A stretch of 12,275 nucleotides of DNA from a bacterium (GTDB lineage: Bacteria > Krumholzibacteriota > Krumholzibacteria > LZORAL124-64-63), in contig JAASSM010000012.1 in NCBI GenBank assembly GCA_021767885.1, positions 1 through 12,275 of the forward strand, read 5' to 3'. The notes beneath the pieces are model-generated. The model saw nothing but the letters and a program-made list of their open reading frames with translations, was not told the origin of the DNA and ran no database searches. Positions 6,621 through 12,275 of this stretch are shown here, in pieces (within the stretch, counting starts at the first letter, position 1; each line of letters opens with the position of its first letter). A program made the position numbers and the translations under genes.

Positions 6621-6646
6621 GCCGGCCCCACGGGGCCGGCTTTTTT
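6621..6646 (+). terminator. Rho-independent terminator of the cupin gene
   Basis: Perfect arms gccggcccc (6621-6629) and ggggccggc (6632-6640) are followed by six T (6641-6646), 27 bp after the cupin stop codon. This is the clearest intrinsic terminator in the window. Confidence 0.93.
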
Positions 6647-6681
6647 GTCCCCGCAGGCCTCACCGGTCCGGCCCCGGGTCC

Positions 6682-6729
6682 GCCGGCATCGTGGCCCGTC
6701 GGACCGCGGCGGGCAATCCGGATGCCGGC
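6682..6729 (+). repeat. Nested inverted repeat upstream of the ClC gene
   Basis: The 9-bp perfect arms GCCGGCATC (6682-6690) and GATGCCGGC (6721-6729) enclose GCCCG (6694-6698) and CGGGC (6710-6714). It lies in the 276-bp gap between the cupin and ClC genes. It could be a structured leader or an operator. In the rest of the gap I see only a weak TTGACG (6748-6753) without a good -10. Confidence 0.4.
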
Positions 6730-6858
6730 CGGGGCCAGGCCTGGACGTTGACGCGGCGGCCGGCGTTTGCCAGTGTTGCGGCGGCTGGCGGCCGGGCGCG
6801 CCCTGGCGTGCGGTCCCCGAGGCGGCCACCGGTCCGCCGGAATCCCTGTCCTGCGCAC

Positions 6859-6863
6859 GAGGT
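6859..6863 (+). promoter_or_regulatory. Ribosome binding site of the ClC gene
   Basis: GAGGT lies 6 nt before ATG 6870. It supports this start over any earlier in-frame codon back to 6645, inside the cupin terminator. Confidence 0.6.
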
Positions 6864-6869
6864 CATCCC

Positions 6870-8957
6870 ATGCTCCCGCACCTGCCGGCACGTCTGCGGC
6901 ACTCGCTGTACGTGCTCCGCGATCGCATCTCGCCGGACGAGACCACGCTCATGGTGGCCGTCGCGGTGGTGGTCGGCGTGCTCGGCGGCTTCGGCGCCAT
7001 CCTCTTCCGCCACCTGGTGGACTTCTTCCAGGGCTTCGCCATCGGCTCGGGCGAGCACACGGCGGAGCTGCTCCTCGAGCACCCCTGGTGGCACAAGCTG
7101 CTCCTGCCGGTGGTGGGCGCGCTGATCGTGGGGCCGCTGGTGCACTACCTGGCACGGGAAGCCCGGGGGCACGGCGTGCCCGAGGTGATCAACGCCGCCG
7201 TCTTCCGCAACGGCGTCATCCGCCCCATCGTCGCCGCCGTGAAGATCACCGCCAGCGCCATCACCATCGGCTTCGGCGGTTCGGTGGGCCGGGAGGGACC
7301 CATCGTCCAGATCGGCGCGGCGCTGGCCTCCTCGGTGGGTCAGGTCCTGCACTTCTCGCCGCAGCGGCTCCGGACGCTCATCGGCTGCGGCGCGGCCGCG
7401 GGCATCGCGGCCACCTTCAACGCCCCCATCGCCGGCACGTTCTTCGCCCTGGAGATCCTGCTCCGCGATTTCGCCGTGGTCACCTTCAGCCCCATCGTGG
7501 TCGCCAGCGTGGTCGCCACCACCGTCAGCCGCCATTACCTGGGCGACACCCCGGCCTTCCCGGTGCCCGGCTTCGAGATGAACTCCCCCGTCGAGCTGCC
7601 CCTCTACCTGCTCATGGGGCTGGTGGTGGGCGCGGTGGCCGTGGTCTACGTGCGCACGCTCTACTTCACCGAGGAGCGCTTCGAGGCCCTGCGATTCCCC
7701 GAGCCGTTGAAGCCGGTGCTCGGCGCCCTCCCGCTGGGGCTGCTCTTCATCGGGTTCCCCCAGGTCTATGGCGTGGGTTACGGCTCCATGGTGCACGCCC
7801 TGGAGGGGAACATGGAGCTGCAGCTGATGGCCCTGCTGGTGGTGGTCAAGCTGGTGGCGGTCTGCCTGACCCTCGGCTCCGGCTTCTCCGGCGGCATCTT
7901 CGCCCCGGCGCTCTTCCTCGGCGGCATGACCGGCGGCGTCTGCGGCGCCTTCTTCAACGTCCTGTGGCCGGCGCTCGACGTCCCGGTGGGCGCCTTCGCC
8001 ATGGTGGGCATGGCGGCCATGGTGGGGGCGGCCACGGGCGGACCGCTCACGGCCATCATCATCCTCTTCGAGATGACCGGCGAGTACCGGGTGATGCTGC
8101 CGCTGATGCTGGCGAGCGTGACGGCCACGCTGGGCTACCGCGCGGTCCTGCGCGACAGCATCTTCACGCTGAAATTCACCCGCGAGGGCCGGCGCCTGGA
8201 CTTCGGTCGCGAGAGCGCCATCCTGCGCCAGTACCACGTGGACGACGTCATGGACGCCAATCCGGTGACCGTGACCCGCGACACGCCCTACGAGCACATC
8301 CTCAAGCTCTTCCTCGAGAGCAACGAGGAGCATTACTACGTGGTCGATGGCGAGGGCCATCTGGCTGGCCGCATCACCATCCACGACGTCAAGGACATCC
8401 TGCACGAGGAGAGCCTGGGCCAGGTGCTCATCGCCGCCGACCTCGCCGAGCCGGTGCCCGCGACGGTCCACCGGGCCGACACCCTGGAGGACTGCCTGCT
8501 GCGGCTCGGCGATCGCGACAGCAGCGACCTGCCCGTCCTCGCCTCCGCAGAGCGTCCCGTCCTCGTGGGCGTGGTCACCCGCCGCGCCATCTTCGAGGTC
8601 TACAACCGCGAGGTGCTGCACCAGGAGGACATGGGCATCAAGCTGGTCCACGGCGAGGCGCGCATGCGCGACTGCGTGGATCTGCCGCAGGCGTACAAGG
8701 TCCAGGTGCTGATCCCGCCGAGCGGCTGGCTGGGGGTCACGCTGCGCGACCTCGAGCTGCGCCCGCGCTACGGCATCACCGTCCTGGCGGTCAAGCACCG
8801 GCGGCTGCTCGGGGGCAGCGAGAACGAGCTGCCACGGCCGGATCGTCCGCTGGAGCCCGGGGACCGGCTGGTCATCGTCGGCCGCGCCGACGACCTCGAA
8901 CGCCTGCTCGAGGACACGCGCAACGGTGGCGGCTGGCCGCCGGCCGCGGCGGACTGA
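6870..8957 (+). CDS. ClC-family chloride channel/antiporter with CBS pair and TrkA-C (RCK_C) domain
   Basis: The protein has 695 residues. Residues about 25-430 form the ClC membrane domain, which conducts Cl- or exchanges Cl- for H+. Signature motifs are GHGVP (100-104, the GSGIP filter position), GREGP (140-144) with gating Glu142, NAPIAG (184-189) and GGIFAP (341-346). Glu195 is followed by Ile196, the position of the inner proton glutamate (E203) of E. coli ClC. Phe432 in DSIFTL stands where the central tyrosine is usual. Residues about 454-580 are two CBS repeats (VDDVMDANPVTV; TRRAIFEVY), probably binding adenine nucleotides. Residues about 605-682 match TrkA-C: VLIPPSGWLGVTL, RYGITVLAV, LEPGDRLVIVG. 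This gives two cytosolic regulatory modules on one protein. CBS-bearing ClC proteins are common in bacteria. Whether this one is a channel or an antiporter cannot be settled here. Confidence 0.95.
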   Translation: MLPHLPARLRHSLYVLRDRISPDETTLMVAVAVVVGVLGGFGAILFRHLVDFFQGFAIGSGEHTAELLLEHPWWHKLLLPVVGALIVGPLVHYLAREARGHGVPEVINAAVFRNGVIRPIVAAVKITASAITIGFGGSVGREGPIVQIGAALASSVGQVLHFSPQRLRTLIGCGAAAGIAATFNAPIAGTFFALEILLRDFAVVTFSPIVVASVVATTVSRHYLGDTPAFPVPGFEMNSPVELPLYLLMGLVVGAVAVVYVRTLYFTEERFEALRFPEPLKPVLGALPLGLLFIGFPQVYGVGYGSMVHALEGNMELQLMALLVVVKLVAVCLTLGSGFSGGIFAPALFLGGMTGGVCGAFFNVLWPALDVPVGAFAMVGMAAMVGAATGGPLTAIIILFEMTGEYRVMLPLMLASVTATLGYRAVLRDSIFTLKFTREGRRLDFGRESAILRQYHVDDVMDANPVTVTRDTPYEHILKLFLESNEEHYYVVDGEGHLAGRITIHDVKDILHEESLGQVLIAADLAEPVPATVHRADTLEDCLLRLGDRDSSDLPVLASAERPVLVGVVTRRAIFEVYNREVLHQEDMGIKLVHGEARMRDCVDLPQAYKVQVLIPPSGWLGVTLRDLELRPRYGITVLAVKHRRLLGGSENELPRPDRPLEPGDRLVIVGRADDLERLLEDTRNGGGWPPAAAD

Positions 8958-9009
8958 CCACGGCCGCGCGCGTGCGCGCCGGGCGCTTCGTTGTTACCGT
9001 GCCTGCCAG

Positions 9010-9021
9010 CCGTCCGGACGG
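9010..9021. repeat. 12-bp perfect palindrome ahead of the methyltransferase
   Basis: CCGTCCGGACGG reads the same on both strands and lies 27 bp before the TTG start, in a 91-bp intergenic gap. Just upstream is GCGCGC-GT-GCGCGC (8966-8979). It may be a small operator or simply a by-product of the GC-rich sequence. Confidence 0.25.
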
Positions 9022-9048
9022 TCGGGCGGCGGAACCGGGACCGAAGCC

Positions 9049-9711
9049 TTGAGTGCAGCCGGCTACCACGGCCACCCCCGCCCCCAGATGCGCCGCTACG
9101 TGCCCGCGGCCGCGCGCACGCTGCTGGACGTGGGGTGCGGCGACGGCACCTTCGCCGCTGGCCTGCGGGCCGAGCGGGATCGCGGCGGCGAGCCGCTGGA
9201 GGTCTGGGGCCTGGAACTGGATCCCGACGCCGCCGCGCGCGCCCGGGAACACCTGCAGCGCGTGCTGGTGGGGCCGGCCCAGACCACGGTCACCTCGCTG
9301 CCGGCGGCCCACTTCGACTGCGTGGTGCTCAACGACGTGCTCGAGCACATGGCCTGGCCCGAGGAGTTCCTGCGCTCCCTGCACCGCGTCCTGCGCCCCG
9401 GCGCCTGCCTGGTGGCCAGCATTCCCAACGTGCGCTACTTCCCGCACCTGTGGGGCCTGCTGGCCCATGGCGACTGGGAGTACCGCGACGAGGGCATCCT
9501 GGACCGCACCCACCTGCGCTTCTTCACCCGCGACAGCATGCGGGGCCTGTTCGCCCGCAGCGGCTACCGGCTGCAACGTCAGGAGGGGATCAACCCCACC
9601 GGCTCGTGGCGGTACCACGCGGCCAACCTGCTGACCCTCGGCCGCCTCGCCGACACCCGCTATCTGCAGTTCGCCTGCGTGGCCGAACCCTCGCCGGAGC
9701 ACCGGCCATGA
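9049..9711 (+). CDS. Class I SAM-dependent methyltransferase
   Basis: The protein has 220 residues from the proposed TTG start. Motif I is LLDVGCGDG (25-33), the SAM-binding glycine loop. It is followed by WGLELDP, with the acidic end of beta2, then FDCVVLNDVLEHM (beta4 and its following helix) and HRVLRPGACLV (motif III region). Toward the C-terminus, LDRTHLRFFT is a stretch common in methyltransferases of polysaccharide and glycolipid loci. I chose TTG 9049 because GYHGHPRPQM, just before the first ATG (9088), resembles the conserved N-terminal Y..xRPE lead-in of this group. The Shine-Dalgarno is weak, so ATG 9088 (207 residues) remains possible. The stop overlaps the deacetylase start as ATGA, showing translational coupling. 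The acceptor substrate is unknown. Confidence 0.85.
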   Translation: MSAAGYHGHPRPQMRRYVPAAARTLLDVGCGDGTFAAGLRAERDRGGEPLEVWGLELDPDAAARAREHLQRVLVGPAQTTVTSLPAAHFDCVVLNDVLEHMAWPEEFLRSLHRVLRPGACLVASIPNVRYFPHLWGLLAHGDWEYRDEGILDRTHLRFFTRDSMRGLFARSGYRLQRQEGINPTGSWRYHAANLLTLGRLADTRYLQFACVAEPSPEHRP

Positions 9712-10646
9712 GCGCGATGCCGGACATCCTGACCATCGACGTGGAGGAGTGGTTCCACGGACACAACTACCTCGCGCAGGTTCCCCCATCGGCCTGGGAG
9801 CGGCAGGAGCAGCGGGTGGTGGCCAACACCGGGCGGGTCCTCGACCTGCTGGACCGGCACGGGATCCGCGCCACCTTCTTCGTGCTCGGCTGGACGGCGT
9901 CGCGCCATCCGGACCTGGTGCGACGGATCGCCGCGGCCGGCCACGAGATCGGCTGCCATTCCTTCGCCCATCCCGTGGTGTTCGAGCAGGACGAGGACGC
10001 CTTCCTCGCCGACCTCGACCGCGCCCTCGCTGCCCTGGCCGCCTGTGGCGTCACCCCCGCGGGCTACCGGGCCCCCAGCTTCACCATCACGCCGCCGGTG
10101 CACCATTACCTGCACCACCTGCGATCCCGGGGGTTCACCTACGACTGCTCCCTCTTTCCGGTGCGCCATCCGCGCTACGGGCAGCCCGCATCGCCGCGGC
10201 ACCCCTTCCTGCTCGCGCCGCCGACCGGATCCGGCGACGCCGGTCACGACGCTGCCCGCGGCGACGGTGCCCTGGCCGTGGTCCCCATGCCCACCTGGCG
10301 CGTGCTCGGTGTGAACGTGCCGTTCAGCGGCGGGGGGTACCTGCGCCTGCTGCCGGGCTGGGCGTACCGGCTGGTGCGGGCCGGCGCCGCGCGCCAGGGG
10401 CTGCCATGCATCATCTACCTGCACCCCTGGGAGTTCGATGACTACCGTCCCGCCACCGCCCAGGGCCGCCTGCAGCGGTGGCGCAGCCAGGGCGGGCAGG
10501 ACACGGTGATGGCCAAGCTGGAGGATCTGCTGCGGCGGGGCCGGTTCGTGACCCTCGGCGAGCACGTGGCCGCCCTGCGCCAGGCTGGCCGGCTGCCGGT
10601 CCGCGGACTGCCCCTGGCGCCGCCGCGCGAGGCGGCCGGGCGCTGA
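9708..10646 (+). CDS. Polysaccharide deacetylase (NodB/CE4), XrtA/PEP-CTERM-locus-like subfamily with DUF3473-type C-terminus
   Basis: The protein has 312 residues. Start ATG 9708 has GGAG 8 nt upstream and overlaps the previous stop by 4 nt. The NodB core shows TIDVEEWFHG (9-18, Asp11), ATFFVLGW (55-62), the metal pair His84 and His88 in CHSFAH, RAPSF with Arg121 (121-125), and YDCSLFPVRHPRYG (145-158). The C-terminal part has FSGGGYLRLLP (206-216) and YLHPWEFD with His239 (237-244), as in the DUF3473-containing deacetylases usually found in exopolysaccharide and exosortase loci. The likely reaction is metal-dependent removal of N- or O-acetyl groups from a surface glycan. No signal peptide is visible, as is usual for this subfamily. 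No exosortase or glycosyltransferase is in the window, so the rest of any pathway lies elsewhere. The metal-site residues are intact. Confidence 0.92.
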   Translation: MSAMPDILTIDVEEWFHGHNYLAQVPPSAWERQEQRVVANTGRVLDLLDRHGIRATFFVLGWTASRHPDLVRRIAAAGHEIGCHSFAHPVVFEQDEDAFLADLDRALAALAACGVTPAGYRAPSFTITPPVHHYLHHLRSRGFTYDCSLFPVRHPRYGQPASPRHPFLLAPPTGSGDAGHDAARGDGALAVVPMPTWRVLGVNVPFSGGGYLRLLPGWAYRLVRAGAARQGLPCIIYLHPWEFDDYRPATAQGRLQRWRSQGGQDTVMAKLEDLLRRGRFVTLGEHVAALRQAGRLPVRGLPLAPPREAAGR

Positions 10647-10668
10647 GCGAATTTCCATTCAGATTTCT

Positions 10669-10698
10669 TTGCAACCTTCCCGGTGCCATCCGTATGTT
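10669..10698 (+). promoter_or_regulatory. Candidate promoter of the secreted-protein gene
   Basis: TTGCAA (10669-10674), an 18-nt spacer and TATGTT (10693-10698) lie in an AT-richer island after the deacetylase stop. The inferred transcription start would leave a leader of about 45 nt before ATG 10752. Confidence 0.45.
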
Positions 10699-10739
10699 CA
10701 GTTACCCCCCGCGTTGACCATGAACTCCCTGACCGTTGC

Positions 10740-10746
10740 AGGAGGG
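10740..10746 (+). promoter_or_regulatory. Strong ribosome binding site of the secreted-protein gene
   Basis: AGGAGGG ends 5 nt before ATG 10752. It is the strongest Shine-Dalgarno of the exported proteins here and defines the start of a gene that runs off the window. Confidence 0.88.
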
Positions 10747-10751
10747 ATATC

Positions 10752-12275
10752 ATGGCGCGCAAGCTCTTGATCGGATGGACCCTGGCGACCCTCGCGCTGG
10801 CCGGCGCTGCGGTGGCCGACGACGGCATCCTGCCGGACCACGTGCTGGACCGGCTCACGACCCGTTCCATCGCCCATCAGGGCGAGGTGTCCGCCGCGAC
10901 GGACCTGGCGAAGGCGTCCGGCGACACCATCTATCTCCTCGGCGGCCCCGACCGTCTCGACGGCCGCTTCGAGGACGCCACCGGCCAGCCCGCATGGCAC
11001 GGCTGGACCTCGGTGGACTTCACCGACGCCGACACCGACAACGCCTGGCACGTCCAGGACCAGTACGTCCTGTCCGGCAGCTACTCCATGGTCTGCGGCG
11101 CGGAGATCCCGCAGCCGGCGGGCTCCGTCTGGGGCTACGGGAACAACTGGCGCATGGCGCTGCTGCAGACCCATGCGGTGGACGACCCCTCCCAGACCCG
11201 CACCCTGCGCGTCACCGGAACCCTGCGCGTGGACACCGAGCCCCAGTACGACTACGTCTACCTGCAGGTCCAGAAGGCCGACACCTGGGTGGAGATCAGC
11301 GACGAGGCCGTCTGGGACGGCGTCCAGGACGTCAGCTTCGATTTCTCCACCAGCTTCCGGGCCGGCGACTACTCCGGCTCCAGCGACGACGAGATCCGCA
11401 TCCGCTTCTACTTCGCCTCCGACGGCGCCGCCTCCGACCAGGACGGCGACTACGATTCCGACGGCGCCTGCCTGCTCGACGACGTCACCGTGATGATCGA
11501 CGGCGCCACCGTGGCCTTCGACGACTTCGAGGACGGCACCAGCGGCAACTGGACCGGCGAGGTGCTGCCCGGCGCCGGCGATTTCGCCGCGCTCTACGGC
11601 AACCTCCAGGACCTCGACCCCTGCCGGGGCAACCCCTCCATCCAGGTGGCGTTCGTGGACAACGGCGTGGTGGTGCCCGGCACCGGCGGCACGCCCTGCA
11701 TCACCTGGTGCTACGGGCCGGAGGGCTACATCGTCAACAACACCGGTGGCCTGCTCGGCCCGGAGAACCACGTGGAGAACGGCATCGTCTCGCCGGCGCT
11801 GGCGTGGCAGGAGGGCCACGACGCCGCCGAGCTCGAGCTCAGCCTCTTCGTGCACGAGCCCATGACCTCGTCCTCTGGCGGCACCATGTTCATCTGGTGG
11901 GTGCGCAGCACCACCGCCGATGACCCGGCCATGCTCGAGTACGCCGAGTGGACCACGGACTTCACCGTCTGGTACGGACCGCCCATCTACGTCAACCACC
12001 TGGCCGATCTGACCAGCTACCTCGAGCCGGGCCGCAAGTGGTTCCAGGTGCGTCTGGAGGTCTGGGAAGCCGGCTGGATCTGGGGCATCGAGGGCGCCGA
12101 CGGCACGCCCCACCCCTACATCGACAACGTGCGCATCCGCAGCTATCCCTTCGCGGGGCCGGCCATGTCGCACAACGATCTCTTCCTGGCCCAGGACAGC
12201 TTCCCCGAGCAGGGCGACATCGACTTCGGCAACCTCGCGGCCAACTCGATCCGCTTCGATGCGGCGCGGAACATC
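10752..12275 (+). CDS. Large secreted beta-rich protein of unknown function, 5' part (508 codons visible)
   Basis: The frame is open to the window end, so the C-terminus, where a sorting domain might sit, is missing. Residues 1-22 are a Sec signal peptide: MARK, a hydrophobic core, and cleavage after AAVA. Two aromatic-rich beta-sandwich-like segments follow. Segment A (about 70-250) has FEDATG, WHGWTSVDFTD, GYGNNW and an acidic run DQDGDYDSDGACLLDD (229-244) that could bind Ca. Segment B (about 256-465) starts at FDDFEDGTSGNW and ends PYIDNVRIRSYP (455-466), a phrase common at the end of carbohydrate-binding-like or LamG/anchor-type beta domains. Cys115, 240, 291, 316 and 320 could form disulfides outside the cell. 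I recognise no catalytic motif. A surface adhesin or glycan-binding role is a guess. It has its own promoter and a strong RBS. Confidence 0.8.
   Translation, partial: MARKLLIGWTLATLALAGAAVADDGILPDHVLDRLTTRSIAHQGEVSAATDLAKASGDTIYLLGGPDRLDGRFEDATGQPAWHGWTSVDFTDADTDNAWHVQDQYVLSGSYSMVCGAEIPQPAGSVWGYGNNWRMALLQTHAVDDPSQTRTLRVTGTLRVDTEPQYDYVYLQVQKADTWVEISDEAVWDGVQDVSFDFSTSFRAGDYSGSSDDEIRIRFYFASDGAASDQDGDYDSDGACLLDDVTVMIDGATVAFDDFEDGTSGNWTGEVLPGAGDFAALYGNLQDLDPCRGNPSIQVAFVDNGVVVPGTGGTPCITWCYGPEGYIVNNTGGLLGPENHVENGIVSPALAWQEGHDAAELELSLFVHEPMTSSSGGTMFIWWVRSTTADDPAMLEYAEWTTDFTVWYGPPIYVNHLADLTSYLEPGRKWFQVRLEVWEAGWIWGIEGADGTPHPYIDNVRIRSYPFAGPAMSHNDLFLAQDSFPEQGDIDFGNLAANSIRFDAARNI

Noticed and set aside
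6748..6776. TTGACG as a -35 for the ClC gene
   Set aside because: The -35 matches 5 of 6, but the sequence at the right distance (CAGTGT) is a poor -10, so I did not list it as a promoter.
6645..6869. N-terminal extension of the ClC protein
   Set aside because: It starts within the T-tract of the cupin terminator, is Arg/Gly/Pro-rich, and ATG 6870 has its own RBS.
6594..6869. Fluoride (crcB-type) riboswitch ahead of the ClC gene
   Set aside because: I looked for the conserved GATG and CTGATG-type core and did not find it. The filter sequence is also that of a chloride ClC and not the fluoride group.
6660..8798. A 712-codon open frame on the minus strand across the ClC gene
   Set aside because: It is rich in Asp, His, Gly and Gln with no domain, and it mirrors the ClC codon pattern. 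The plus-strand ClC motifs are unambiguous. Long antisense frames are expected at this GC content.
10698..12173. A 491-codon minus-strand frame opposite the secreted-protein gene
   Set aside because: The plus-strand frame has a strong RBS, signal peptide and sensible composition. The antisense product is a low-complexity Val/Gly/Asp/His run.
1..12275. CRISPR arrays, tRNA/rRNA genes, insertion sequences, attachment sites
   Set aside because: No spaced direct repeats, RNA-gene signatures, transposase or integrase motifs, or terminal inverted repeats were seen. Codon use and GC are even throughout.

Overview
This is a GC-rich window of roughly 70% G+C that is almost fully coding. It looks chromosomal: I see no mobile element, CRISPR array, tRNA or rRNA. 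Two secreted enzymes end in a FlgD-like / type IX-type C-terminal Ig domain. In the alkaline phosphatase this domain carries the NFPNPFNPQTTI start motif typical of FCB-superphylum and related lineages. High GC together with these domains suggests an uncultured Krumholzibacteriota- or Eisenbacteria-like bacterium. That placement is inference and no marker gene is present.

Layout. Bases 1-994 (+) hold the 3' end of a secreted PhoA-type alkaline phosphatase. Bases 1082-2443 (+) encode a lipoprotein with a GH13 alpha-amylase fold. Two minus-strand genes converge on it: a secreted alpha/beta hydrolase with a C-terminal Ig domain (2487-3665) and a six-helix membrane protein (3724-4368). An 85-bp divergent gap then leads into a plus-strand series: a small P-loop NTPase/kinase (4454-5005), an endonuclease/exonuclease/phosphatase (EEP) family hydrolase starting at TTG (5244-6131), a cupin (6234-6593) closed by a textbook terminator, a ClC transporter with CBS and TrkA-C domains (6870-8957), a translationally coupled pair of SAM methyltransferase and polysaccharide deacetylase (9049-9711 and 9708-10646), and the first 508 codons of a secreted beta-rich protein (10752 to the window end).

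How the genes relate. Only the methyltransferase/deacetylase pair is clearly one operon (ATGA overlap); both would fit cell-surface polysaccharide or glycolipid modification. The other plus-strand genes appear to be separate units with their own AT-richer promoter islands, at about 5045-5092, 6150-6177 and 10648-10698. At least five products are exported, lipidated or in the membrane, so the region is largely envelope and secretion functions.

Most notable points: (1) the GH13 lipoprotein lacks all three catalytic carboxylates while keeping the scaffold, so it is probably a pseudoenzyme used for binding; (2) the P-loop protein ends exactly in QLDLF, the consensus bacterial beta-sliding-clamp-binding pentapeptide; (3) a 238-bp hairpin-rich leader precedes the EEP gene, with a small ORF whose stop overlaps the TTG start; (4) the ClC protein has Ile at the inner proton-glutamate position and Phe at the central tyrosine position.
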